The position numbers were made by a program, and so were the translations under genes. Of a stretch of 64,000 nucleotides of DNA, positions 39,201-50,490 are shown piece after piece. The notes below the pieces were generated by a model, which saw nothing but the letters and a program-made list of their open reading frames with translations, was not told the DNA's origin and made no database searches. Position 1 is the first letter of the stretch. The number at the start of each line of letters is the position of its first letter. The DNA comes from Plasmopara viticola. Lineage: Eukaryota; Oomycota; Peronosporomycetes; Peronosporales; Peronosporaceae. The stretch spans positions 1-64,000 of the forward strand of contig MBPM02000167.1 of the NCBI GenBank assembly GCA_001695595.3, written 5' to 3'.

Positions 39201-40448
39201 CGTTTGCAAGCTCAAGCGATCGTTGTACGGCTTAAAACAGACACCTCGCATGTGGAACCAAACCATTGATGATTTCATGCTCAAGATTGGTTTTATCAAG
39301 TGCGACTCAGACCATTGTGTGTACGTCAAACGGAATGGTAATGGTGACATGGCTTTTGTGGTTCTTTACGTTGACGACCTTATCATCGCAAGTGGCAACG
39401 AAGAGCTCATTGAATCGACTAAGCGCATGCTGAGCAATCGGTTTGAGATGACAGATCTTGGTGAACTTAGGTATTTTCTCGGTGTTGAGATCAAGGTCGA
39501 CCACAAGGCTGGCCAAGCGACGATGCGGCAAACGAATTTCCTGAAGTCAATACTAATCAAGTTTGGCATGCAAGAAAGTAAGCCTTTGAGGACGCCCCAA
39601 GACCCTGGACTTAAGTTGAAGAAGAACATGTGCGAGGGCGGCTGCAAACATGAAGATACCATGAAGAATGTGCCTTACCGAAGTGCTGTTGGAGCTATCA
39701 TGTACTTGATGGTGGCGACGCGTCCGGACCTCGCTGCGGCAATAGGCGCCCTCAGCCAATTTGCGTCTGATCCCTGTCCAACACACTGGCAAGCTCTCAA
39801 GCACGTATTGCGGTATCTTCAAGCAACACCAACATATGGACTCGAATTTATGCGCAACGGCACCGCCAAGCTAATGGGCTATTCAGATGCAGATTGGGCT
39901 GGAGACATTGAGTCTCGCAGAAGCACAAGCGGATATTTGTTCAAGCTAAACGGCGGATGTGTTAGCTGGCGAAGCAAGAAACAGCGGACAGTGGCACTTT
40001 CATCGACGGAAGCCGAATACATGGCGCTTTCAGAGGCTACACAAGAAGCAGTGTGGCTTAAGGCCTTTATGTGCGAACTCGGCGAAATAAGGAACGACGA
40101 GTGTTGGATTTAACGGTTACCCTTAACAACGAGGCGATCAAGATCTATGAAGACAATCAAGGCTCGATCGCGCTGGCCAAGAACCCGGAGTTTCACAAGC
40201 GCACTAAGCACATCGACATTCGATACCACTTCGTGCGCGAGAAGGTTGAAGCAAATCAAGTGGTGCTTGAGTACTGTCCAACTCAGGATATGCTGGCCGA
40301 TATCATGACGAAGTCAATTCCGGCTACGCAATTCTGCAAACTTCGAAGCATGCTCGGCATTCAAGCACAAAAGGCTGTCGAGTCGAGTGGGAGTGTTGTC
40401 AAAGATGCTGGCGCAGAAACGCCTCGACCAGCGGCTATATATCGGTAA
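36265..40448 (+). pseudogene. Family A gag-pol (A4), multiple small breaks
   Basis: The best family A reference for gag to integrase: open for about 593 codons. Gag core RINKFDGTNFHTWKFKM (residues 27-43), zinc knuckle C246-C259, protease D305-S-G, HHCC H444/H449/C478/C481, integrase D509 and D572. A 1-bp deletion near 38044 comes just before the catalytic Glu, which would complete a DD35E spacing. Further 1-bp deletions lie near 38606 and 39167, and a 32-bp insertion at 40102-40133 breaks RNase H. Reverse transcriptase motifs MDVKTAFLNG and LYVDDLIIA remain. The frame would end at TAA inside the 3' LTR (40446-40448). Confidence 0.93.
40102..40128 (-). mobile_element. 27-bp internally deleted family D LTR with target-site duplication
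   Basis: Insert in A4 RNase H that begins TGTTGGATTT and ends CGGTTACCCTTAACA, flanked by acgag on both sides (40097-40101 and 40129-40133). The uninterrupted site exists in A5 ('gaacgacgaggcgatc'). Its two ends match the two ends of the D5 LTR (59725-60016) read on the + strand; about 265 internal bases are missing. It looks like a family D LTR (probably solo) reduced to its termini. Confidence 0.85.
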
Positions 40449-40757
40449 GTACGGGTAGGACTCGAACCACCGACACAAAGATTTTCAGTGACTCAACGGA
40501 TAAAAGGTACTCCGGGGATATTTGCAATCAATTGATGACTGACTGAATGAGCGGGTTCAAGATGGGCAAAAGATCGGTTTCGGGATGGGAAGATGATTGC
40601 GCCCGGATGGGAAGATGATTGCGCCCGGATGGTGAGTCGTTCTGATTGGCTTAGATAAATCATTAGCTTAGAGGTAGCATGTAGTTGTGAACTAAGGACC
40701 TTTTAAATATATTCACTTTGCATTTTGCCATCTACAGCACAAGTGCTTCTTACAACA
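40394..40757 (+). repeat. A4 3' LTR with 63-bp insert
   Basis: TGTTGTCAAAGATG...TTACAACA. Two copies of the 22-bp repeat, and a foreign 63-bp piece after 'gtacgggta' that is absent from every other LTR here. Confidence 0.92.
40458..40520 (-). other. 63-bp tRNA-like insert in an LTR
   Basis: Sits between 'gtacgggta' and 'tttgcaatc', which are contiguous in the A3 3' LTR. On the minus strand it contains CTGAAAATC, then TTTGTGTCGGTGGTTCGAGTCC-type sequence: a GAA-type anticodon loop followed by a T arm with GGTTCGAGTCC (pol III B-box consensus). That order and spacing resemble the 3' half of an organelle or bacterial-type tRNA-Phe. The 5' half does not fold convincingly. The flanks gggta/gggata could be an imperfect duplication. 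It may be captured filler DNA. Confidence 0.5.
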
Positions 40758-43065
40758 CATACACGCCACAACCGAATGGAGTCGCAGAACGCATGAATCG
40801 TACACTTGTTGAATGTGGACGATTTATGCTGGAGCACGCTGGTCTGCCAAAAACTTATTGGGGTGAAGCTGTTTTAACTGCTGCGTTTCTTCGCAACCGA
40901 TGTCCGACACGAGCTGTTGAACATGATGCGTCGCCGTTTCAACTGTGAACTGGCAAGAAGTCTTTGTTGGCAAATTTGAAGGTATTCGGCTGCCATACTT
41001 ACGTCTCAGTTCCCAAAGAGAAACGATCCAAGTTTGATGCTCGTTCGACTCGGTGCCGTTTCCTTGGCTATTCGGATCATGAAAAGGCTTACAGATTTGA
41101 AGAAATCGGTAGTGGTCGCGTTCTATTGAGTCGTGACGCAAATTTCATGGAAGATACTTTTGACGACGAGATACCAAGTACCAAGTCGTCGGAAGCTGTA
41201 TTTGACGAGACCGAAACAGCCAATTTTGACCGCTCAGAAAATGAAAACGCTATGCAAGATCAGGACATGGAGCCTGAAAAGAAGCAGCACGCGGGCACTC
41301 AGCCTATTGTGGACTTGGATTTTGAGCCTGGCAGCAAACGACACCAGCGGAACCAATCGCTTGAAAAAGCAGCGAATATTCCAACAGCAAAGAGGTCAAC
41401 TCGCTATCAATCGCTGGAGGAAATATCTGCTACGGCCCAAGATTTCGAAGCGGCCTTTGTTGTGGATTCAGTGGGAGAAATGCCGACAACTTTCAAGTCG
41501 GCAATGGAATCCAGCAACGCGGCGGAATGGAAAGAAGCGTGTGATGCCGAAGTGAGCTCTCTTCGCAAGAACAAGACCTGGGACTTAGTACCTTTGCCGA
41601 AAGGTCGCCAGGCTATCGGCTGTAGATGGGTCTTCCGGATCAAAGAAAATCAAGCCGGAAAGATCGAGCGGTTCAAAGCACGACTCGTGGCCAAAGGCTT
41701 TTCTCGGAAGCATGGAGTCGACTACGAAGAGACTTTCGCTCCAGTGGCCAAGTTTACTTCGATCAGGATTCTACTAAGTCTGTCGGCCAAGCACAATTTG
41801 ATGCTGCATCAGATGGATGTCAAGACAGCCTTTCACAATGGCACTTTGGACGAGGACATTTACATGGCGCAACCGGATGGATATGTCAACGACGTATACC
41901 CAAACTACGTCTGTCAGCTAAAGCGCTCCCTTTATGGTTTGAAGCAGTCGCCACGGATGTGGAACCAGACAATTGACGCGTTCATGCTGGAAATAAAGTT
42001 TACGAAGTGTGATGCCGACCATTGCATCTACGTCAAGCGCAATGACGAAGAATTGATCCTCGTGGCACTTTACGTTGATGGCCTGGTGCTCGCAAGTAAC
42101 AACGATAAGCTGCTGAAGAGGACTAAGAAAGCACTCATCGAGCGATTCGAAATGACGGATCTTGGTTGACTCAAGTTCTTTTTGGGCATGGGGATTACTC
42201 AAGAAACTTTGAGTGGTAACGTGTCCATTCGCCAGACAAAATTCGCGAGTGACATCTTGAAAAAGTTTGGAATGGAATACAGCAATCCCGTCAGGACACC
42301 GCATGATCCGGGACTCAAGTTGACCAAGGCCATGTGCGAAGGGGGGTGTTGTCATGAAGAGACGATGGCAAAAGTCCCTTATCGAAATGCCGTTGGTTGC
42401 CTCATGTACTTGATGGTCGGGACTCGGCCGGACCTAGCAGCCTCAGTGGGAGTACTCAGCCAATTTGCCTCGGACCCATGTCCAACTCACTGGCAGGCAC
42501 TCAAAAGGGTCTTCCGACACATTCAAGGAACAAAGACGCATGGCATTACGTTTCAAGCTCAAGACCAAGAAGGACTTCGAGGCTAATCCGATGCAGATTG
42601 GGCAGGCGATTTGGAAACCCGAAGAAGCACAAGCGGCTATGCGTTCATGATGAATGGAGGTTGCATCAGCTGGAGAAGCAAGAAACAACGGACAGTGGCA
42701 CTTTCTTCTACAGAAGCAGAGTACATGGCTTTGACAGAAGCAGCTCAAGAGGCAACTTGGTTAAAAACCTTTATGTGCGAACTTGGTGAACTATCAAGTA
42801 GTCAAGCGATCAAGATCTACGAGGACAATCAAGGTTCCATCGCCTTGGCTAAGAATCCAGAGTTTCACAAGCGCACCAAGCATATCGACATTCGGTAACA
42901 CTTCGTGCGGGAGAAAGTAGAAGACGGTCAAGTCATGCTGCAGTATTGTTCGACGCACGACATGCTCGCTGACATCATGACCAAGCCAATAACTGCGGCC
43001 CAATTTCAATATCATCGGATCAAATTGGGCATCAAGTCTCCAAGCGCTGACGAGTCGAGTGGGAG
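40758..43065 (+). pseudogene. Family B pol, B3 part 3 (integrase end, RT, RNase H)
   Basis: Resumes with catac. Contains the integrase Glu region ([11 protein letters not shown]), reverse transcriptase (RWVFRIKENQ, MDVKTAF) and RNase H ([30 protein letters not shown]). The reverse-transcriptase core reads LYVDG where relatives have LYVDD, so one catalytic Asp is lost. Four stop codons: TGA 40946-40948, TGA 42167-42169, TAA 42584-42586 and TAA 42896-42898. It ends at the polypurine tract GAGTGGGAG before the B3 3' LTR. Confidence 0.9.
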
Positions 43066-43075
43066 TGTTGAGGAT
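43066..43075 (+). repeat. First 10 bp of B3 3' LTR, cut by C
   Basis: TGTTGAGGAT is the start of a family B LTR directly after GAGTGGGAG. C enters here; the next LTR bases (aggat, then ac) reappear at 47765-47771, after which D3 enters. The rest of this LTR is expected beyond the window. Confidence 0.85.
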
Positions 43076-43377
43076 TGTTGTCGAAGATGCTGGCGCAGAA
43101 ACGCCTCGACCAGCGGCTATATATCGGTAAGTACGGGTATCTGCAATCAATTGATGACTGACTGAATGAGCGGGTTCAAGATGGGCAAAAGATCGGTTTC
43201 AGGATGGGAAGATGATTGCGCCCGGATGGGAAGATGATTGCGTCAGGATTGTAAGTCTCTCTGATTGGCTTAGATAAATCATTGGCTTAGAGGTAGCATG
43301 TAGTTGCGAACTAAGGACCTTTTAAATATATTCACTTTGCATTTTGCCATCTTCCGCTCAAGTGACCTTTTTCAACA
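43076..43377 (+). repeat. C 5' LTR
   Basis: TGTTGTCGAAG...CTTTTTCAACA, 302 bp, two 22-bp repeat units (the 3' LTR has one). Its U5 (cttccgctcaagtgacc) differs from family A U5. Confidence 0.92.
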
Positions 43378-43381
43378 GGTT

Positions 43382-46300
43382 ATGAGCCCAAGCCCCGCAG
43401 ACTCTGCCTTCTTCGCCCCCACCCCTGACACCGCCTTCGCTGCCACTATGGACGCCACGCCGAGCCGCATCAACAAGTTCGACGGAACGAACTTCCATAC
43501 GTGGAAGTTCAAAATGCGAATGGTGTTGGAGGAGCGCGACCTCTGGGAAGTTGCGAGCGGGGAAATAAAGCTTGAGCAGCTGAGTAACCCGATGGACCAG
43601 TCGACCTTTAAGCGTAAGGCTCGAAAAGCGCTGGCGATGATCTGTCTTGCGATGGAGGACTCGCAGCTGCCGCTGGTTCGCTCGGCCAAGGATGCGTACG
43701 ATGCGTGGTCAAGGCTGGAGGGACACTTCGAGAAGAGGAGCTTGGCGAATAAGCTCTTTCTTCGTCGCAGGTTCTTCACAACGATGATGGAGGATGGCGA
43801 CGGTGTGCTCGAGCACATCAACAAGCTCAAGACACTAGCTGAGCAGCTAGACGCGGTGGGCGCTCCGGTGAGTGAGGACGACCTGGTAATCACGCTTCTT
43901 GGAAGTCTGAGTGATTCGTACCAGTTCCTCATCACGGCGCTGGAGTCGCGTTCCGACACGCTGACGTGGGAGCTTGTGACGTCGCGCCTGTTGCATGAAG
44001 AGATGAAACGTAAGGAGCAGAGCGGCGACGGAGCTGTGTCTGGTCAAGCGTTTATGTTACGAGACAACAAGCGCAAAGGACGACCGGTGAAGAAGACCGG
44101 GGCGTGCCACAATTGCGGCAAACAAGGGCATTGGATGGCAGAGTGCCCATGCGAGCGAGCAACGACTTTGAGAGACATCGTTCACAGCGTGCAAACTTTG
44201 CTAACGGGGACGACAGTGATGACTACTTGTCTTCGGTTGGCGATTGCGATAGCTCTGTCAAGTCGAGTGACATTTGGCTGGTCGACTCAGGAGCGACGCA
44301 GCATATGTCAAACTCAAAAAGGTTCATGAGGAACTACAAGGTCTTCACTCCAGTGGACGTGCATCTAGCAGACAACGGTGTCGTGCAAGCAATCGGCAGT
44401 GGAGATGTCGTTATGTCCATGAAGACATCGAATGGACTGAAAAAGGGAGTGCTCACTAATGTGTGGCATATTCCGAAGTTGTCTCGCAGTTTGTTTTCGG
44501 TCGGTCGGTTTACCAAAGACGTTGGTCCGGTAATGTTCGACAATGATGGATGCTTCGCGGAGACAAAAGGGGTGAAATGGAAAATTGGTGCTCGTGAAGG
44601 AAAAGGATTGTTCAAGCTTCATATGATTCCTGTTGCTCTCGAGAAAGTGTGTGTGGCCGAGCTGTCTGGCTGCGTGGGGGACACCAATTCGTACCTCTGG
44701 CACCTACGGCTTGGTCATATCGGGTTCGAAGGGCTTGATGCAATTGTCAAAAAGAAACTTGCCACAGGTATTGCATTGACATCGGTGAGCAAATGGGAGC
44801 TTTGTGACGGGTGTGCGCTGGGAAAACAAACTCGTGTGCGCTTTCAAACATCTTCGCTTGATCGAGCTAAAGACATTCTTGAAGTTGTGCATAGTGACGT
44901 GTGCTCTCCAATGCAAACGTCAACGTTCAGTGGAAAGCGCTATTTCGTTACGTTCATTGATGACAAGTCACGTTACTGCGTTGTCTACTTAATCAAGTCC
45001 AAGTCTGAAGTTGTAGACAAGTTTGCCGAGTTTGTTGCCTTTGCTGAAAAGCAGACTGGCAAGCGAGTCAAGACTCTTCGAAGTGACAATGAGGCGAGTA
45101 CACGTCGGGTAAGATGACCAAAGTTTGCACGGATCGAGGAATCGTGCTCAAGTTTTCGCCACCGTATACTCCTCAGTTAAACGGAGTAGCTGAACGCATG
45201 AATCGAACATTGGTTGAGTGTGCAAGATGCATGTTAGAGCATGCTGGAATGTCCAAAGGCTATTGGGGTGAAGCAATAATGACCGCAACGTTTCTCCGTA
45301 ATCGGTGTCCTACTCGTGCAGCTGGATTGAAGAAGTCACCACACGAGCTTTGGACAACGAAGAAACCGCTCTTGGCCAATCTCAAAGTGTTTGGATGTCA
45401 TGCGTATGTCCACGTTCCGAAAGAGAAGCGTTTCAAACTTGACGCAAAAGCCATCTTATGTCGTTTTTTGGGCTATTCGGAGCATACAAAGACATACCGG
45501 TTCGAAGAAATTTCGACCGGGCGCATTCTAATGAGTCGCGATGCGCAGTTCAAAGAGGACGTTTTCGACAAAGGAAGGCAGGACTATAACAAGATTGTTG
45601 AGCTGGTGGATGAAGAAAACGACAGTATTACTGATGCCGACACAGAGTCAAGCACCGAAAATGGCCGTGAAGAGTCAAAGATGGATGATGATCAGGTGCT
45701 AGAACGCGACGTTGACTTTAAGTCCGGGGCTAAACGGCACACAAGGAATCAGTCGCTCGAAAAGGTAACAGAAACTCCAAGATCCAAGCGACACGCGCCA
45801 TGTTACCAGCGGTCGACTCTTGAAGAAATGTCAGCTTCCGCAATAAGGGAAGAAAATGGAGGGTTTGAAGCAGCACACGTCATGTATTCAGTGGGGGAAA
45901 TGCCGACGACGTACAAGTCGGCAATGGAATCCGATGACGCGTGCAAGTGGAAGGAAGCTTGCGATTCCGAAATTGACTCCTTGATAAGGAATAAAACATG
46001 GGATACAGTTCTACTGCCGAAGGGACGAAAAGTGATCGGTTGTCGCTGGGTTTTTCGCGTTAAAGAGAACCAAGATCGGGACATTGAGCGGTTTAAGGCA
46101 CGGCTGGTTGCGAAAGGTTACTCGCAGAAGTATGGTGTGGATTACGAGGAGACGTTTGCTCCTGTAGCCAAGTTTACGTCAATTCGCATTGTGCTAAGCC
46201 TGGCTGCCAAGTATGATCTCAAGCTTCACCAAATGGACGTCAAACTGCGTTTCTAAATGGTGTTCTGGATGAAGACATTTATATGCAGCAACCGCATGGA

Positions 46301-47539
46301 TATGCTGACCCAAGTCGACCGGAGCATGTATGCAAGCTAAAGCGTTCGCTCTACGGTTTAAAGCAGTCACCACGGATGTGGAACCGAACGATTGACGATT
46401 TCATGGTTAAGATGGGTTTTACCAAGAGCAAGTCAGATCACTGCATATACAGCAAACGCAGTGACGAGTCAATGATCTTTGTGGTACTCTATGTCGACGA
46501 CTTGATTATTGCGAGCAGTGACGGTATCTTGCTCTCAACGACAAAGCAAGCGCTAAGCGAACGATTCGAGATGACGGACCTCGGCGAACTAAAGTTTTTT
46601 TTCGGAATGGAGATTAATCAGGATAGCACTAAAGGTCAAGTTTCGATGCGGCAAACCAAGTTCCTCAAGTCAATTTTGCTAAAGTTTGGGATGCAGGATT
46701 GCAAGCCAGTAAAGACTCCTCAAGATCCAGGATTGAAGCTGACAAAGAATATGTGCAATGGTGGATGCAAGCACGAGGACACAATGAAAAACGTGCCATA
46801 TCGAAATGCTGTCGGTGGCATCATGTACTTGATGGTTGCTACTCGTCCAGATCTTGCAGCAGCAGTGGGAGTGCTGAGCCAATTCGCAGCCGATCCGAGT
46901 CCGACACACTGGCAGGCATTGAAGCGCGAACTGCGATATTTAAATGCCACCCAGACGCATGGACTAGTGTTTTCTCGGAATGGTGCCTCAACAATTCAAG
47001 GATTTTCAGACGCTGACTGGGCAGGAGACATTGAGTCGCGTCGCAGCACAAGTGGCTATGTCTTCGTCATGAACAACGGATGTATCAGCTGGAGAAGCAA
47101 AAAGCAGCGCACGGTAGCACTCTCGTCAACTGAGGCAGAGTATATGGCCCTATCAGAAGCAGCTCAAGAAGCCGTATGGTTAAAAGTCTTTTTGTGCGAG
47201 CTTAAAGAAATGGATGACGATGAACCTATCCAGATACTTGAAGATAATCAAGGCTCAATCGCGCTGGCCAAGAATCCGGAGTTTCATAAGCGCACCAAGC
47301 ATATCGACATTCGGTACCACTTTGTTCGTGAGAAGGTTGAGGACGGTCAAGTGTTGTTAGAGTTCTGTCCAACTCAAGACATGCTGGCTGACATCATGAC
47401 CAAGCCTATTGGTGCCGCGCAATACAGTTTACTTCGATGTCGACTTGGGATTCAAGGTATTGAAGCTGTCGAGTCGAGTGGGAGTGTTGTCGAAGATGCT
47501 GGCGCAGAAACGCCTCGACCAGCGGCTATATATCGGTAA
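43382..47539 (+). pseudogene. Family C gag-pol, three frameshifts
   Basis: N-terminus MSPSPADSAFF, gag core RINKFDGTNFHTWKFKM, zinc knuckle CHNCGKQGHWMAEC (about 44104-44145), protease VDSGATQHM, integrase ([34 protein letters not shown]), reverse transcriptase ([19 protein letters not shown]) and RNase H ([34 protein letters not shown]). Frameshifts lie near 44146 (just after the zinc knuckle), near 45090 (in the SDNGGEY motif) and near 46243 (in MDVKTAF). The last part, 46283-47539, is open and ends with the LTR-encoded tail VVEDAGAETPRPAAIYR. Confidence 0.92.
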
Positions 47540-47764
47540 GTACGGGTATCTGCAATCAATTGATGACTGACTGAATGAGCGGGTTCAAGATGGGCAAAAG
47601 ATCGGTTTCAGGATGGGAAGATGATTGCGTCAGAATTGTAAGTCTCTCTGATTGGCTTAGATAAATCATTGGCTTAGAGGTAGCATGTAGTTGCGAACTA
47701 AGGACCTTTTATATATATTCACTTTGCATTTTGCCATCTTCCGCTCAAGTGACCTTTTTCAACA
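47485..47764 (+). repeat. C 3' LTR
   Basis: TGTTGTCGAAG...CTTTTTCAACA, 280 bp, one 22-bp repeat unit. Preceded by polypurine tract GAGTGGGAG. Confidence 0.92.
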
Positions 47765-47771
47765 AGGATAC

Positions 47772-48036
47772 TGTTAATTGTTTGAGGCCGGAAGGTAAGG
47801 GGAGGCTGAAGAAGCGAAGTGAAGGGTCGTTTGCGTTAACGCGAAGACACTTGACTGAGAGGAAGTAAATTTGGAAGTGATTGATGTATTGGGGTTTAAA
47901 GTCCTACAACTCGTAACCACTCATTCTACATAACGTAATTACCTTAAATCGTAAAAAGTAAAAACTATGTTGAACCGCGGTTCGGATCGGACCGGGTTGG
48001 GTTGTGTACGTTACCTGAAACCCATAACCCTCAATA
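47772..48036 (-). repeat. D3 3' LTR
   Basis: In element orientation TATTGAGGGTTATGGG...CAATTAACA, 265 bp, preceded by polypurine tract TGAGGGGGCG. Its U5 (tcacttccaaat ... tcaagtgtcttcgc) is family D. It lacks the gatgattgcgccc and gattggcttagata blocks that D1 and D4 share with families A/B/C. Confidence 0.85.
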
Positions 48037-48043
48037 CGCCCCC

Positions 48044-50240
48044 TCAATGCGAACCGGCTTGTATGCCAAGCGCCGCTGTCATGGTCTTGTGGCGCGGTCC
48101 TGGTAAGCCTTTTGTCATAATGTCCGCCAGCATGTTTTCGGTCTCGCAATACTCAAGATGTATTTCGCCACGCTTGACTTCGTCGCGAATGTGGTGGTAC
48201 TTGATGTCGATATGCTTGGCTCGGCCGTGATTGACAGGATTCTTGGTCATCTTGAGGCAAGACTGGTTGTCATCAAGAATCTTGAGCTCCGGTCCAGGCT
48301 CACCTGCCGCATCCAGAATCTCGCATAGTAAGCGATGAACCCATTTACCTTCTTGAACTGCTAAGCTTAGAGCAATGTACTCAGCTTCGCTGGTTGACAA
48401 TGAGACGCTTGACTGCTTTTTACTTCCCCAGCTTACCGGAGCACTCATCAGTATGAAGGCGAAACCAGAAGTTGACTTGCGGTCGGTGTGATCACCTGCC
48501 CAATCAGCATCCGAGTATTCACAAAAGTTGACTTCGTTGCCGGGCTGAAAGCAGATTCCATGAGACTTTGTACCTTGCAGATAGCGAAATATACGCTTGA
48601 CTGCAGTCCAATGCTCAATCTGTGGGTTTTCCATAAACCTTGATACATAGCCAACTGCAAATGCAATGTCCGGCCGCGTCGCTGTCGACAGATGCATCAG
48701 AGCCCCAACCGCTTCTCGAAATGGCGCGTTTACCTTGGTTGCAGAGTTGCTTGGTACAAGCTTTGTGCTAATGTCTGTTGGACTTATAACTGACTTGCAA
48801 TCTTCCATACCAAATCGCTTGAGAATGTCATTGATGTATCGCCGTTGACACATTGTGACACTACCGTTGTCACTATCTACAAGCTCGATGCCCAGGACAA
48901 ACGCGCACTTGCCACTATCGGTCATCTCAAAGCGACTCTTTAAGGCAATCTTCGTATCCACAATCAATGCTGTTGAACTTCCGGTAATTAGAACATCATC
49001 AACATATACCAGAAGTAGCGCGCAGCCGTTGTTTGAGACCTTGATGTATAGGCACGGATCGAAGGCTGAAACTTGATATCCAATCGAGCACACAAACTCA
49101 TCAAAGGTCTCATTCCATACGCGAGAAGCTTGCTTCAGACCATAAATTGCCTTGTCGAGTACAAGACAGTCGAATTCTTCATCAAGTTCAACTCCCTCTG
49201 GTGTAGTGCAGTAAACAGCTTCCTTCATCCTTCCATACAGAAAAGCTGTCACAACGTCCAATTGATCAAGTGGCCACTCAAAGTACTTCGTCAAAGCGAT
49301 GACCATCCGTAACGTCACGTACTTGACCACAGGCGAAAACGTTTCTGTATAGTCGATTCCGTATTTTTGTCGAAAACCCTTTGCCACGAGTCGAGCCTTG
49401 TATTTCTCGATTGAGCCGTCAGCCTTTCGCTTGATCTTAAACACCCACTTAGTCCCGATAGCTTGAAGTCCTGATGGCAACTTTGCAGCTCGAAAGACTT
49501 GACGAAGCCGCATTGAATCAAGTTCCGCACGAATGGCTTTGCGCCAATGAAGCTGATCGGGTCCACTTATAGCTTCTTGATAAGTGTTTGGCTCGGATAA
49601 GTCGGAAGCTTCGACAGCGTTCACACTCGCACGCCAGAATGTCGGTGAAGTTAAGTCTGTGTTTTCGTCTTCGGAAGCCTGTGATTCTTGATTAATGCTA
49701 GGTCCTGATCGCATACGAGATTGTCGCTTGTTTTGACGTGAGTCCATTTCTTCAGGAGCACTTGTTTCATCCAGTCCTGCTTCACGATACTCGGAACTTG
49801 AAGCTCTTTCTGATTGACGCTGCTTGCGCTTACCTGTTTGCTTGAAGTTCGTCGTGTATGTAAATCCGTCGTCTTCTATTTCGAGTGAGTCGAAGTCAAT
49901 GTTTGCTTCCTCAATGTCGTCAAAAATGTTGACTTCCAAATCACCAAAACTTGATTCGTCAAACTTTACGTCCCGACTGATCACTATCTGCTGAGTTTGA
50001 ATGTCGTAGACTCGATATGCTTTGGACACTTCTTCATAGCCCACAAACACACCAACTCGAGACTTGGGGTCCCACTTGAGCCTCTTTTCTTTCGGAGTCA
50101 AAACGTAGGCCCGACACCCGAAAACGCGCATATGTCCAACGCTTGGCTTGAGCTTGTGAATGATCTCGAATGGAGTCTTGTTCTTGATTTTTGGTGAGGG
50201 AAGGCGGTTCTTGATGTATATTGCAGTCATAGCGGCTTCT
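48044..50240 (-). pseudogene. Family D pol fragment (D3): integrase end, RT, RNase H
   Basis: Open for about 730 codons: end of integrase ([28 protein letters not shown]), reverse transcriptase (KWVFKIKRKADG, LDQLDVVTAFLYG, LLVYVDDVLITG) and RNase H ([30 protein letters not shown]). It ends with TGA in the polypurine tract. No internal stop or frameshift was seen; it is non-functional only because A5 separates it from gag, protease and the integrase core. Confidence 0.92.
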
Positions 50241-50406
50241 TGTTGTCGAAGATGCTGGCGCAGAAACGCCTCGACCAGCGGCTATATATCGGTAAGTACG
50301 GGTATCTGCAATCAATTGATGACTGACTGAATGAGCGGGTTCAAGATGGGCAAAAGATCGGTTTCGGGATGGGAAGATGATTGCGCCCGGATGGTGAGTC
50401 GTTCTG

Positions 50407-50428
50407 ATTGGCTTAGATAAATCATTGG
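50407..50428 (+). promoter_or_regulatory. Two inverted CCAAT boxes in U3
   Basis: ATTGG at 50407-50411 and 50424-50428, each within the direct repeat ATTGGCTTAGA. The pair is kept in the family A, B and C LTRs and, as gattggcttagata...aatggcttagatg, in D1 and D4. About 50 bp upstream of the initiator, a normal place for CCAAT elements. Activity is inferred. Confidence 0.5.
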
Positions 50429-50474
50429 CTTAGAGGTAGCATGTAGTTGTGAACTAAGGACCTTTTAAATATAT

Positions 50475-50490
50475 TCACTTTGCATTTTGC
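50475..50490 (+). promoter_or_regulatory. Oomycete-type initiator and flanking promoter region in LTR
   Basis: TCACTTTG directly followed by CATTTTGC fits the oomycete core promoter (TCAYTT initiator plus CAWTTT flanking element). It sits after an AT-rich ttttaaatatat segment. If transcription starts at A50477, only 43 nt (R plus U5) precede the LTR end. The same motif is in nearly all A, B and C LTRs of the window. Confidence 0.6.

Larger units (their letters stand above)
35982..40757 (+). mobile_element. Copia element A4, inserted in B3
   Basis: Complete family A element, 4,776 bp, target-site duplication catac (35977-35981 and 40758-40762). The 5' LTR is 279 bp and the 3' LTR 364 bp; the difference is one 22-bp repeat plus a 63-bp insert. 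Confidence 0.94.
43076..47764 (+). mobile_element. Copia element C, inserted in the B3 3' LTR
   Basis: Complete element, 4,689 bp, target-site duplication aggat (43071-43075 and 47765-47769). A third family in the A/B/C group, clearly diverged in gag and linker regions but with the same LTR framework. Confidence 0.93.
47772..50240 (-). mobile_element. Copia element D3 (3' half), inserted in the B3 3' LTR
   Basis: Minus-strand family D element whose 3' LTR begins 2 bp after the C target-site duplication. Only the 3' part is present; A5 cuts it at 50240. The 5' half and its LTR are not in the window. Confidence 0.9.

Noticed and set aside
47765..48036. Possible unique host sequence after element C
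   Set aside because: Its start (aggatac) continues the B3 LTR, and the rest has family D LTR ends, a polypurine tract and a family D U5, so it is the D3 LTR.
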